Shown one piece after another: positions 24,345 through 34,330 of a stretch of 64,000 bases of DNA. The stretch comes from Entamoeba invadens IP1 (Eukaryota; Evosea; Mastigamoebida; Endamoebidae). Each line of letters begins with the position of its first letter. The first letter of the stretch is position 1. Under the pieces are notes generated by a model. The model was given only the letters and a program-made list of their open reading frames with translations, did no database searches and had not been told where the DNA came from. The stretch covers positions 61,163-125,162 of the forward strand of contig NW_004443681.1 of the NCBI RefSeq assembly GCF_000330505.1, in the 5' to 3' direction. The translations under genes were made by a program, and so were the position numbers.

Positions 24345-27300
24345 ATGTGGTTTCTTTTGCAATTAATAACAACATGTTTCGCGTACTGTGGGACGGGCTG
24401 TCTTGGCTGTTTTAATTCTTCACAAAACAGTGAAGAGATCTGTATCAAGTGTAAAGATAATTTTCGACAGACATCGTTATGCACTGAATGCCAATTATTT
24501 AACCCTTATGAAAACTTTTCGGACACTAATCCACTTATATTGATGTACAACAAAAGCTGCATCGTCACAAATTCGACTGATTCTGTTTTATACTGGAAAC
24601 CTCTATTTATTGAAGAGCTATTTTTTAACACACCAATTACCTTTAATGTCACAAAAACGATGACTCCGATGCTTGGGATATGTCACGACGACGACACCAA
24701 CAATCAATATCGCTTTGGCAAATATTTTCACTTTTATTTTCCCCCTTCGAGTACCAAAAATTACATCAACATTTACGTTCAGAAAAACACGACAGAAGGG
24801 AAAGTTAAAATTGAGTTAACCAAAACTGTTTTTGATGACGCGAATAGAGTATATGAACCAGAGTGTTTCAGTACCACAACACTGGCAGGTCAAACGGGGT
24901 ATTCCATCACACGAACAAAGAGCACAGAAACCAATTTTACTTTATTTGTTGGGATGGTCGAAGCCTTTGATTGTGAAATGACAGTCTCAATGTTAACTGC
25001 AGACAAGATGCTTCAAAACATTCAGTTTGAAGTGTATAATATATCAAATTTTGTCGAACAGCCTATTCACCTTCACCTCGACTTCAGTCTTATGAGCGTC
25101 ACAGACTTCGCCGCGTGCTCTCCACAGACCACTCCCTACAAATCTTTCTTTTTCCAAATTCTTGGCTCGATTCCAAAGAAGAGCAGAATTCTTATGACAA
25201 GTTCTAATGGCGAAACACAGTTTTTGGAGTATGTTAAGTGTGTGAATGTCACGAATGTCTATGCAAAATGTTATTGTGTGAATGGGACAAGGATGAGGCG
25301 AGACTTGTGGAAGATGCACCCCGAGACTGGGTTTGTGTATTCTCCTGTTGGAACTTCATTTGAGGAAAACATCTTCAGATTGTTTTCGAGGAACATGGTT
25401 ATGCGGACTGAATTCACTATGCGGGTGATTTGTCCGAACAACTGTAACGAAGAGAACAACGGTGGCAATTGTAGTATTCAACTTGGGAAGTGTGTATGTA
25501 CCAGTGAAAAATATGGTGGTGAAGATTGTCACGAATTGTGTTATTATAATAATACTTGGCACATTCAAAATATTAATGAAAAGTGTTATTATGGTGAATC
25601 AAATTGTGACTCGTATTGTAATTGTTACAATGGGACTTATATTCTTGATCATTATTGTGTGAGTGAAGCCTGTTACAACAATATTATTCAAGAAAATGGT
25701 GATCTGTGTGAACGTGGTAAAAATCACTGTCAATCAAATTGCAATTGTGAAAATGGGTATATCCTCAAAAGTACCAAATGTATTCCAATAACCTGTGGAA
25801 ATGGCAAATTAGATCATGAAGAAGAACAATGTGATTCTGGCGCGTCGTGTAATGTGATTGATTGCACGTGTTATGAAGGCTTTGAGCCGGACAAAAAGCG
25901 TCCGGGCTCGTGCACAAGAAAGTATCACATCGTGTTAATAACACTCGTCACTATTTCTTGCATCTTTTTGTTTTTTGTTCTAATTATTACTGTTTGCCTG
26001 ACTATTATTATATCAAGGAAAGAACGATTTATTCTAAAAAATGTGGCTGAAACTACGGAATACCCCCAACCTACTTATTATTATGATGTTTCTAAAATGA
26101 CACATGTGATGCCATACACTAATAAATATCCATCGAATAAGTGTAACCTCACTTTCGGAGCAAAAAACAAGACTTTAAAAATAGACGAGACAGTTTATGA
26201 AGTCATAGAAATTACTAATCACACGACCCACCCTATGTTCATCATTTTTCATTCACCGAATGTCTCTAAATACTCAGTCCATTTCTGCCCACAGACTAGA
26301 ATCATTTCTAGAGGAAAAACTAAACAGTTTGTTTTGTTGTTCACGCCACACTGCACTACACAATTGGGAGGAACTTACTTCTACGCTTCGATGTACTACG
26401 GCGACAAGGCAAAGCTGATTGAATTACAAAAACTCATTTTCGACAAAAACGTTTTGGACATTGGTGACTCTCTCCAATACAACGATTTGCTGAGTAAATT
26501 GAATCCCTCATATTTCGAGCTTATGGTCAACACACAAATTGAAAATTCGTTTCGTGTCGACTACGACGAGGTGTTTCTTTCCCCACAAAAACTCAATACG
26601 AAGCATTCGCAGAAGATAAAGACAATCGCCGTTTACAGGGGCACACCAGTCGTATTAAAGTCGATCGACCTCTCAACTTTAACATCCAAAGGGGCAGAGG
26701 ATCTCAAAATTTCTTCTGATAAATATTATTCGGCCATAAAGAATTTAAGGTCACCATATCTTCTCATGCCAAATGGCTATTTTCTCTATGAACAACAAAT
26801 ATTTTCAATGTATGAAGTGCGCAGTTTAGGAAGCGCCGACGCTTATTTCTTCAATCCAATTTACAAAGGACAATTCTCATACTTATATAAATTAAAAGTA
26901 ATGAAAGACATAGAGTGCGGGTTACACTATCTCCACGAATTTAAATTGCTCCACTTAAACCTCAAATTGTCAAATGTTCTAATGAACACATTCTCTTTGG
27001 AATTCCCTGTTGTGACGGCTCAGATTTGCCACTTCTGGGGACGTGCTGATCTTCGCGCAAAAGCCGAGGACAATGGCGTCTTCATGAAAAATCCGCGGTG
27101 CGATCCACCAGAGGTGTACACACATATATTCGGCAATTTCTCAGACGTCTTTTCATTCGGAATTTTGTGTTGGGAAATTTTCTATGAGAAACGGACGTTT
27201 GAAGACTCAAAAACTTTGTTTGATATTAAAAGCGCAGTCATCGCCGGGAAAATGCCACCTTTGGACGACCGTATTCCAAAAGACCTTGGAAATCTCATTT

Positions 27301-27530
27301 CAAGGTGTTGGGAATACAACTACCTTCAACGAATTTCATTTAAAGAAGTTCATGACATTTTGACTAAAATATTTGAAGAAAAAATCGCTGTGAATACAGA
27401 AAATTTGCTAAAAGATACTACAAACAACGAGTTTCTCGAAGATGTCAAAATTGATAAATTTGACTTTTTTAAAAAGGCTACAAAGCAAAGATTACTTAAA
27501 CCTTTTAGTATAGAAGGCGTTTTTGTTTAG
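24345..27530 (+). CDS. Transmembrane kinase family protein with a degenerate (pseudokinase) domain
   Basis: Intact 1061-residue frame. A signal peptide spans residues 1-14 (MWFLLQLITTCFAY). The ectodomain has an early CxxC cluster, a long beta-rich part with many N-glycosylation sites, an EGF-like piece (CPNNCNEENNGGNCS...GGEDC) and further Cys repeats to about residue 520. One membrane segment lies at about 528-555. The cytosolic half ends in a kinase-like fold (about 740-1020) that keeps the beta-3 Lys region (VVLKS) and the Asn of the catalytic loop. However, the glycine loop is unrecognisable, HRD is replaced by HLN, DFG by HFWG, and APE by PPE. It therefore probably cannot phosphorylate in the usual way and may signal as a pseudokinase or scaffold. 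Such catalytically poor TMKs are known in Entamoeba. The start is the first ATG directly before the signal peptide. Confidence 0.85.
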   Translation: MWFLLQLITTCFAYCGTGCLGCFNSSQNSEEICIKCKDNFRQTSLCTECQLFNPYENFSDTNPLILMYNKSCIVTNSTDSVLYWKPLFIEELFFNTPITFNVTKTMTPMLGICHDDDTNNQYRFGKYFHFYFPPSSTKNYINIYVQKNTTEGKVKIELTKTVFDDANRVYEPECFSTTTLAGQTGYSITRTKSTETNFTLFVGMVEAFDCEMTVSMLTADKMLQNIQFEVYNISNFVEQPIHLHLDFSLMSVTDFAACSPQTTPYKSFFFQILGSIPKKSRILMTSSNGETQFLEYVKCVNVTNVYAKCYCVNGTRMRRDLWKMHPETGFVYSPVGTSFEENIFRLFSRNMVMRTEFTMRVICPNNCNEENNGGNCSIQLGKCVCTSEKYGGEDCHELCYYNNTWHIQNINEKCYYGESNCDSYCNCYNGTYILDHYCVSEACYNNIIQENGDLCERGKNHCQSNCNCENGYILKSTKCIPITCGNGKLDHEEEQCDSGASCNVIDCTCYEGFEPDKKRPGSCTRKYHIVLITLVTISCIFLFFVLIITVCLTIIISRKERFILKNVAETTEYPQPTYYYDVSKMTHVMPYTNKYPSNKCNLTFGAKNKTLKIDETVYEVIEITNHTTHPMFIIFHSPNVSKYSVHFCPQTRIISRGKTKQFVLLFTPHCTTQLGGTYFYASMYYGDKAKLIELQKLIFDKNVLDIGDSLQYNDLLSKLNPSYFELMVNTQIENSFRVDYDEVFLSPQKLNTKHSQKIKTIAVYRGTPVVLKSIDLSTLTSKGAEDLKISSDKYYSAIKNLRSPYLLMPNGYFLYEQQIFSMYEVRSLGSADAYFFNPIYKGQFSYLYKLKVMKDIECGLHYLHEFKLLHLNLKLSNVLMNTFSLEFPVVTAQICHFWGRADLRAKAEDNGVFMKNPRCDPPEVYTHIFGNFSDVFSFGILCWEIFYEKRTFEDSKTLFDIKSAVIAGKMPPLDDRIPKDLGNLISRCWEYNYLQRISFKEVHDILTKIFEEKIAVNTENLLKDTTNNEFLEDVKIDKFDFFKKATKQRLLKPFSIEGVFV

Positions 27531-27812
27531 TGTTGGTTATTTCAACTTTGTGGCGAATATATATCTTTGGGGCAATGTTTGGTTTTAAAATAAATTGCTG
27601 TTTTTTGTTGGTCTTTATTTAATTTTCAATTTTTATAATACAATTATATGGTTACATGTTCACCCAAGCCATGCAATCCAATAACAAATTAAATTCGAAA
27701 CGCATAATTGAATTTTTGGTGCTTATATGGTTACATGTTTACCATAATATTATTTAATGTAATATATATTTTAACATATGCTAATTTTAATTCTTTTATT
27801 TTATTTCATTTA

Positions 27813-28058
27813 CAGCCAAAGGCGTCTATTTGTAGTGAATCCAGCAGAAAAACGTATCTATTTGTCGTAAATGAGTGAATTTGTAGAAAAATCTTTTTAA
27901 TATTGAAATTTATTGTTTATAAAAATATAATTTTAATTCAACAAAAGTTACAAATTAGAGAACAAAATATTTAATTGTGTACACGCAAATGATTGGCCAG
28001 TTGTGCGACAAATAGCAAATTCGACAATTATAATTACGACAAATAGACGCCTTTGACT
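27813..28058. mobile_element. TA-flanked inverted-repeat element (MITE family C)
   Basis: Ends are CAGCCAAAGGCGTCTATTTG and, inverted, CAAATAGACGCCTTTGACTG, flanked by TA on both sides. A third partial copy of the repeat (ATCTATTTGTCGTAA) lies inside at about 27868. It is 246 bp and non-coding. A related end remains at 13169-13191. Confidence 0.75.
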
Positions 28059-28264
28059 GTAAATATTTATCAGAAATTTAAATAATTTAATTTGTTTTTA
28101 ACTATAAAATTAAATACTTTTAATTTAATTAATAAATTTTTATTATTAAATTAAAACAAATCAAAAATAGAAGTGAAGTTGTTTATTATTAGAATTTAAA
28201 ATAGTTTATTATTAATAAACAAATCAACAACAAAACAATAATTTATTATATAAAAATATAACAT

Positions 28265-29095
28265 TTAGGCTCTCAAAACTAGAAACCTCGAACAAACAGA
28301 AGGCTGCCTGTCTCTTGGGTTGGAGTCCACAAAAGGATTGAAAGATGGACTCTTGATATCGTAGAAGTCTTTGACACAGGGGTTGAAAGAAATTATCCCC
28401 TCTTTGTCCATCCAAAACGCAGAAAATACAGAAATGACCATTTTATTGGAGTCTGGATACAGAATAAATGAACTTTTCTTTTGTGTTTTTCTCGAATATA
28501 CAGAGGGAGTAGAGTCAGTTAATTTGAAAGAGAACAAAAAGAAGTTGTCTGTTTCAACATTCATTGAATTTGGTTTGGATGGTTGTACAAATCCATCTTG
28601 ATACAATCCAAATATATCTCCATTGACTCTGAATATGAAAATGAGCCTGTCTTTACAGCTGATATTGGATCTGAGTTCTCTTGGATCAAATCCCGAAACT
28701 TCTGAGTCAAATACTACTTTAAGATCATCAGCCATTGTCCTAGATACAAAGAAATTGTATAAAACATTGTTATACAAATTATTTTCATCTTTTTCGGTAA
28801 AAGAGACTTGTGTGTCATTATCTGTTTGTACTGCTTCGAGTTGTGGTTTTGTGAAATACCTTCGTCTTAGAGATAGCTTTGTCTTTGAGAAAAGAGAGGT
28901 GTCCGACTTTGATTTGGCCAACGTTGTCATAGAATTTCCTTCGTTGGAGAATCGGGGTGGGTTTGAGAGTTTCATCGTCTTGTGCTTTTTGGTTGAGATT
29001 GAGATGTCTGAAGTATCAAAGGTGACTGATAATTTCTCGGGGTGTGTCAAAGAACCGCTTCTTGAAGATCTTGGTGTTGTAGATGTGTTTCCCAT
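28265..29095 (-). CDS. TLDc-domain protein with N-terminal myristoylation motif
   Basis: Intact 276-residue frame. It begins MGNTSTTP, a good N-myristoylation signal, so membrane attachment is likely (inference). Residues to about 115 are Ser/Thr-rich and basic and probably disordered. The C-terminal half fits the TLDc fold: a Leu-rich LKVVFDSEVSGFDPRELRSN, then DRLIFIFRVNGDIFGLYQ, then strands ending in SVFSAFWMD. Entamoeba species have an expanded set of TLDc proteins; their role is not settled (TLDc proteins elsewhere are tied to oxidative stress and V-ATPase). A TATA-like box lies 36-45 nt upstream of the ATG. Confidence 0.7.
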   Translation of the reverse strand: MGNTSTTPRSSRSGSLTHPEKLSVTFDTSDISISTKKHKTMKLSNPPRFSNEGNSMTTLAKSKSDTSLFSKTKLSLRRRYFTKPQLEAVQTDNDTQVSFTEKDENNLYNNVLYNFFVSRTMADDLKVVFDSEVSGFDPRELRSNISCKDRLIFIFRVNGDIFGLYQDGFVQPSKPNSMNVETDNFFLFSFKLTDSTPSVYSRKTQKKSSFILYPDSNKMVISVFSAFWMDKEGIISFNPCVKDFYDIKSPSFNPFVDSNPRDRQPSVCSRFLVLRA

Positions 29096-29130
29096 TTGTT
29101 TTTGTGATATGCAAAAGTGTGATAAACCAC

Positions 29131-29140
29131 GTTTATATAG
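29131..29140 (-). promoter_or_regulatory. TATA-like element of the TLDc gene
   Basis: On the minus strand CTATATAAAC lies about 36-45 nt before the ATG at 29095. With the short 5' leaders usual in Entamoeba, this is where a core promoter TATA-like element is expected. Confidence 0.4.
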
Positions 29141-29159
29141 TGGGTTGTCATATTTTTAA

Positions 29160-30583
29160 TTGTCTCTTTAAAGCGTTGGTAAGACCTGTCAATTACTTAT
29201 TCAAAAAGCGGATATATTTAGGTGTTTTTAATTGAATACCTCCATTTCTTAAGTAACAATATTGTTGAATTCTTCGACTGCGTTTTTGCCTCGGTTAATA
29301 TTGATCAGGTATTTAATATATAAAATTTGTGCTAATAATTGGGAACACGAACAAAAAACACTACATTTGAGCATAAATTAACAAATTGATATGTAAAAAT
29401 AAATCAACTAATCGTAAAAATAAGGGGGTCATCTTTTCATGAAATCGGGCGGGTAAAAATGGACTATGTTTGGGTAAATTTTAAGCTTTGATATTTAACA
29501 ATAAAAGTGCTCACAACTGTATAAATAAAGCAAGTTTTCAGCTGGAATTCTTGGGATACTAGGCTTTTAATACACAAAATATTAATTATTTGGTAAGAAA
29601 AAGAAGAGTTTGCCTTTGTCTCGGGATCAACTATTCATGAGAAAATTGTCCCTTTCATTTGATTGAATTTGAGGCACACATTATACCAATCAAGTTTTTA
29701 ATAATTGCTTTTCTTTTGCAATAAATTGGCTTTTAATAGAATCATTGGTGTCAAATTTGCTTTTATGTGGGACTTTGTCCATTTTCTTCTCTGCTTTTCG
29801 ACAAAACTGCTTATTTTTCATATGTAGCGCATGACGTTTATAATTCGATATCACTTATATATAGAACACTCTCCATTTTCTTGATTCAAAAAACACAAGA
29901 AAAGATCAATGCATTTTTGATAGTAAATTTATAGTAAAAATACAATTATAAATACTATATATATATCAAATCTGTGTATAAATAGATATGTGTTATATTT
30001 AAAAAGATAAAAAAAGACTACCCAAATTATTAAGTATTGTTCATTATTGATCAGTAAAAACGGGCGTACACAGCTTATTCTCAATTCAATTCAAAATCAA
30101 TTTTTTTAGAAAACCACCACCTTATTTTAAAAAGTTGTTTTAAAGAGGAAAGGTTAGTAGATAATTGCAGTTTGAAAAAATTCCAAACCAATCGAATTGG
30201 TTTATTTAACCAATTTAATATAAAGTGAATTCAAATGGAGGCAAAATTCGCCACCAAGTTATTCAACAACCAAGTAAAATGGATTCTGTTCGAGTGAGTT
30301 TTTATATATTTATCCTTTTCAATTCCACTATGATCCAGCAACACTACCAATTGTCCTTATTCAAATAAGTGTATAACAAACATTAGGCTTGTTTTTACAA
30401 TAATAGACCATTATTAAACAAAGTAAAACAAGAATACCAATAAGTGTCTAACTTTTTATTGGTCAACGAACTCAATATAGTATGTAAAGGTATAATAACT
30501 TCGCATCAATACCAAAGTCATCTAACACACAATGAAAATACAGTAAACGTTGTATTTACCAAAACAATCACAACAAAAGTCAT
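29160..30583. other. Intergenic stretch with one short coding-like frame
   Basis: No full gene is seen. On the minus strand about 29693-29860, a frame without a clear ATG reads YKRHALHMKNKQFCRKAEKK and continues to KEKQLLKT before a stop. Its composition is more protein-like than the surroundings, but I do not recognise it. A 20-codon frame at 30236-30297 is probably chance. Confidence 0.3.
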
Positions 30584-31471
30584 TTAAAGTATCTCAATAC
30601 AATAACCTCCTTCAAACTTCTTGTTTGGCTCTAAGCACTGCATCCAAGGCTTTTGGTCGAAATTTTTATCGAAATATTCAGTGTCACATCTTCCAAACCA
30701 AGGCTCTAAACAAACAAACGGCGCATACTTCCCCACGGCGGGTGACCAAAACCCAAACACTGGGGCTTCAGATGTTACTTTCACATATGGTTTTTGCTCT
30801 TTGTCCACCAGTGCAACTGTTTTGATTTGTGAGTCTTCAAATATAAGTGTGTCACAGTTGAATGTGTCTTTTCTGATCTTGACAACACCGCCTTCGATGG
30901 TCGTCTTTTGTTTTTCTTCTTTGACGCATCCCTTTTGCGAGAGTGTTGTCAACGTGTAGTCATCGCGTTTTGGTTCAAAAAGTAGAGTGCTTTGAATTTC
31001 ACATTCCTCGTTGTGGTCTTTATAATTAAAGGCTGGATGTGCTCCAATTTGGAAATAAAGTGGTTTGTCACTTGATGGGTTTGTAACAGTCCACTTCACT
31101 GTTATTGAACTGCCACACAATTTGTATGTTATTTCAAGATCAAAGTCGAATGGGTACTTCTTCTTTGTTTCTTCTGATGCAATTAGACGGTACTTTGCCT
31201 CATTTTCTTTCACATCACGACACTCAAAGCTACTGTCTCGAGCAAATCCATGTTGTGACATTTCATAGACTTTTCCTTCATACGTATACTTTCCACCCCA
31301 TAAACTTCCAACAATTGGAAATAACACTGGAGAGTGACGCTTCCAATACTTTGGATCGGCCTGCCACAAATATTCTCTTTGCGTTGAATTTTGAATCACA
31401 CTCGTCAACTCAGCGCCTTTGGAACTAACCAGAACGGTCAATTCACTATTTGATAATTTTGTATATGACAT
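30584..31471 (-). CDS. Aldose 1-epimerase family protein (LacX/YphB-like)
   Basis: Intact frame of 295 residues from the ATG at 31471. The family is a beta-sandwich that interconverts alpha and beta anomers of aldoses in the cytosol. Family landmarks are WQADPKYWKRHSPVLFPIVG, HGFARD (His about 74), GAHPAF (His about 145) and CLEPWFG (Glu about 256); the last two match the catalytic His and Glu. It resembles the bacterial LacX-type subgroup more than animal mutarotase, so bacterial ancestry is possible. There is no signal peptide. The sugar is unknown; it lies upstream-adjacent to the minus-strand TLDc gene without evidence of co-transcription. Confidence 0.85.
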   Translation of the reverse strand: MSYTKLSNSELTVLVSSKGAELTSVIQNSTQREYLWQADPKYWKRHSPVLFPIVGSLWGGKYTYEGKVYEMSQHGFARDSSFECRDVKENEAKYRLIASEETKKKYPFDFDLEITYKLCGSSITVKWTVTNPSSDKPLYFQIGAHPAFNYKDHNEECEIQSTLLFEPKRDDYTLTTLSQKGCVKEEKQKTTIEGGVVKIRKDTFNCDTLIFEDSQIKTVALVDKEQKPYVKVTSEAPVFGFWSPAVGKYAPFVCLEPWFGRCDTEYFDKNFDQKPWMQCLEPNKKFEGGYCIEIL

Positions 31472-31629
31472 CAAGTCTGTTTTATTTAGTTCATCAAATT
31501 GCTTATAACTTACTATAATTCTCTAATTAGTGTTATTACTATACAAATAGAACGTTTTAGTTTTTATTATAATTAAATTACTATAAGAACAATTAGAACG
31601 ATTAGATATAAAAAAGGTGTGAAATTACA

Positions 31630-33066
31630 CTAAACAACGACTTTGTGCTGTTCAAATGAACTCAAAAAGGCGTTGAACAAATCAGCTGGGTCCAGACCCA
31701 ATCCTTCGTCACATGTAAAACCTACAACCATCTTCCCACCAACACCAATGAACGAAACACCAATTCCTGTACTCCCCAAATGTGGAACAAAGCCAATGAG
31801 ATCCTCCACTTTTTGATTGAAAAAATAGAGATCCGTATCACCACCATCAACCGTTGTGACATTCAGTGTTGCCTTTTTGTCCATTATGGTAATTCCAAAT
31901 TTCTCGAAGAAGTCGGGTGATGCTCCGATGATAGACATCATTATATGGTAAGACACCATTTCACAACTTGACTTGGACTCCTTAAGTTTTAAGTCAAATT
32001 GTTTCACTCGCAACTTTAAATTGTGTTCGGAGTAAAGTTCAAGCAACAACAACCCAGTGTTATTACCTAGCACTATATTGTCTTCGTACCCTCGCATATT
32101 CGTCGCGACATAAAACTTGACAGAGTCATCACAACACCTTTCTTTTGTTATGGATTGTATTGTGTCTGATAAACAAGAAAAAAGTAGACTGTTGAGCCTT
32201 CCATTGCACTTCGTCGCAATACTTTTGATGTCAGAAATGGTTCCCAATTGTCCCCAATAACACTTCTGTCGGCCAACAACAATTTTCCTCAAACGTTGTG
32301 TGCAATCTCTGGCACACACAATAGCTCGAATGAAATGATATGAAACTGCAAACAACATTTTTAGACTTCGCGAAAAGGAAAATTGGTGTTTGTTACCATT
32401 TGAAGTTGGTCTTGTCTGAAGTGGTGGTGTCACAAGACTCTTTTGCTCACAATTTGTGTAGTTGGTGATATCAGATAACAACCTCACTGCAGACGCACCA
32501 TCGACATGACAATGGGATATCTGCGCAACAAATTTCCACTTTCCAGCAACATTTGTGAAGATGTGAAATTTCCAAAGGGGTTTTGAAAAGTCCAAGTTTT
32601 GTGACTTCAAAGTGTTTAATATTGTCAAAAATTTGTGTTGAGAGAGCCGATCTTGCTCAATTATGATGTGGTCGTCCATATCCACTTTACAATCTTCTAA
32701 TATGTAGAATGTGTTGAATGTCGAGACACGACGCATCAGACGAGGGTGCCGACTCATCGCTTCAAATAAAGTACTTTTGATTGAAGCAGAATCAAGAGTC
32801 CCAGAACCACTGACTACTGATGTGATCACCATCGGACTTTTTGCCCAACCCATTCGCAACCAACACACATCAATGAATGACAAAAACTCTCGAGTATGGC
32901 CAATATCTGGCGTCTTTAAATATAGCACATAGAGTTGTGTACCTAATGGAAATATTAGGGACTGTAGAATGTATAGAAAGTTACGACGGTAATACAAACA
33001 AATGCAATAGGTTGTCAATGTGTTGAACACCACATGGAATATGATGATAAAAAGAATTGAACCCAT
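31630..33066 (-). CDS. WS/DGAT-type acyltransferase (wax ester synthase / diacylglycerol acyltransferase family)
   Basis: Intact frame of 478 residues from the ATG at 33066; an upstream TTG is less likely as start. Two hydrophobic segments open the protein (about residues 3-22 and 28-47), suggesting a membrane anchor. The acyl-CoA-dependent active site HxxxDG is visible as HCHVDGAS (about residues 185-192). The C-terminal half matches the DUF1298/WSD1 C-domain: VTTVDGGDTDLYFFNQ, GFVPHLGSTGIGVSFIG, KMVVGFTCDEGL. The family joins acyl-CoA to a fatty alcohol or diacylglycerol to make neutral lipid. The usual HH pair is SH here, but the catalytic His is kept. The substrate is not predictable. Confidence 0.75.
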   Translation of the reverse strand: MGSILFIIIFHVVFNTLTTYCICLYYRRNFLYILQSLIFPLGTQLYVLYLKTPDIGHTREFLSFIDVCWLRMGWAKSPMVITSVVSGSGTLDSASIKSTLFEAMSRHPRLMRRVSTFNTFYILEDCKVDMDDHIIIEQDRLSQHKFLTILNTLKSQNLDFSKPLWKFHIFTNVAGKWKFVAQISHCHVDGASAVRLLSDITNYTNCEQKSLVTPPLQTRPTSNGNKHQFSFSRSLKMLFAVSYHFIRAIVCARDCTQRLRKIVVGRQKCYWGQLGTISDIKSIATKCNGRLNSLLFSCLSDTIQSITKERCCDDSVKFYVATNMRGYEDNIVLGNNTGLLLLELYSEHNLKLRVKQFDLKLKESKSSCEMVSYHIMMSIIGASPDFFEKFGITIMDKKATLNVTTVDGGDTDLYFFNQKVEDLIGFVPHLGSTGIGVSFIGVGGKMVVGFTCDEGLGLDPADLFNAFLSSFEQHKVVV

Positions 33067-33269
33067 TTGACAACACAAATAAAAATTGAAGAGCTTTATT
33101 GTTTATTGCAAGAAAACAAGGAACAATTTGAACCCAACAAAATGATTATATTGATATTATAAACGACGTTTTTTTTATTAAAGATAAAAAACACTTTTAT
33201 AAACACAATTCTAATTATCATCTCTACTCTTTTATAATAATCACTTAAATTACTCTTGAAAAACTATTA

Positions 33270-34330
33270 CGGTAGTATTCACTTTAGATTTTTTACCCGG
33301 CATTTCAAATAATTTTTTATTCATTTTAATAAAACTGTTTTCATAATTTTTATTAATTCGGAAATTATAATAAATTGTATAAACATTTCAATAATACAAA
33401 CGGAAAAAGAGAAAAAAAGACCAGAAACAAAACAATTCAAGTTTTACAAACAAATGAAACGGTACGAAAATAAATATGTCGTACCATTAATTAATACATT
33501 TTGCATTTATAATTAATTCACTTCTCTTTTTTAATTATTTCGTCACCAAATCAATTATAGTAAATTATTATATATATAATTGTTATATTCCACGTTTCAA
33601 TTATCGTAACTTGAAATAACACATGAACCACTCTTCTTTAAAATACATTGATGCTACTGACCCCAAATGTCGTGCAGATTACATTGAAAATGCTCCCAAA
33701 ACAACAAGGTGTTCCTTTAAAGACTAAACAACTATTCCCACCTAACAACACAAAGAAGAGAAAAGGAAGACACCGAAAACAGTTGAAAAAAAAGATGACA
33801 ACAAGAAAAAAGCATACAGAACCGTAACTTTAAAGACGAAACATGAATTAGTCAAGGCATTTAAAACAGCAACAACTATTGACTTAATTCAGTTCTCACG
33901 TGATCTTGGTATACCCATAAACAATTGTTAATTTCTTGTTAACGAATTGATTAAAGGTGAAAGTATTTACCCTGTTAATCATTAATGCAAAAAGAGCAGC
34001 ACTACTCCTTTTCAAAAGCTTGTCAGGGCCATTCTTAAAAATAATTCAACCGACTCTATCACAAAAGTGAGACGCAAAATGGTCGAAGTGCTTATTGTTG
34101 GTAATATACAAGACATCAATGTTGTGAAACTTTGGATACCGAAAAATTAACGACAACCTTTCTTAAAAAATAAAAAAAACATTGAATTAAATTTTGAGAC
34201 AGCAGAGTTGGTTAAAGAAAAAGAAATAAAAGCTGAACAGTTGGTGACTTCCGAGGCTTTATTTTGAGAATGATAAATTGTAAAATCATAAATGGAGATG
34301 CTGGACAATTGGGAACACTATCATCATTAT
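33270..34330 (+). mobile_element. Decayed Tc1/mariner-like element, related to 20541-21818
   Basis: The left end CGGTAGTATTCACTTTAGAT, preceded by TA, matches the end of the 20541 element with a few changes, and similarity continues through the arm (to about 33560) into an interior frame. That frame, from ATG 33624, reads NHSSLKYIDATDPKCRADYI and, after frameshifts, TLKTKHELVKAFKTATTIDL and VVKLWIPKN. No right-hand inverted repeat is found, so the element is truncated or overwritten close to the piggyBac insertion at 34508. No catalytic domain is recognised. Confidence 0.55.

Noticed and set aside
28371..29159. Plus-strand frames up to 178 codons
   Set aside because: Antisense to the TLDc gene, whose domain pattern and TATA-like box support the minus strand.
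30236..30297. 20-codon frame starting MEAKFATKLF as a first exon
   Set aside because: No Entamoeba donor (GTTTGT) follows and no second exon was found.
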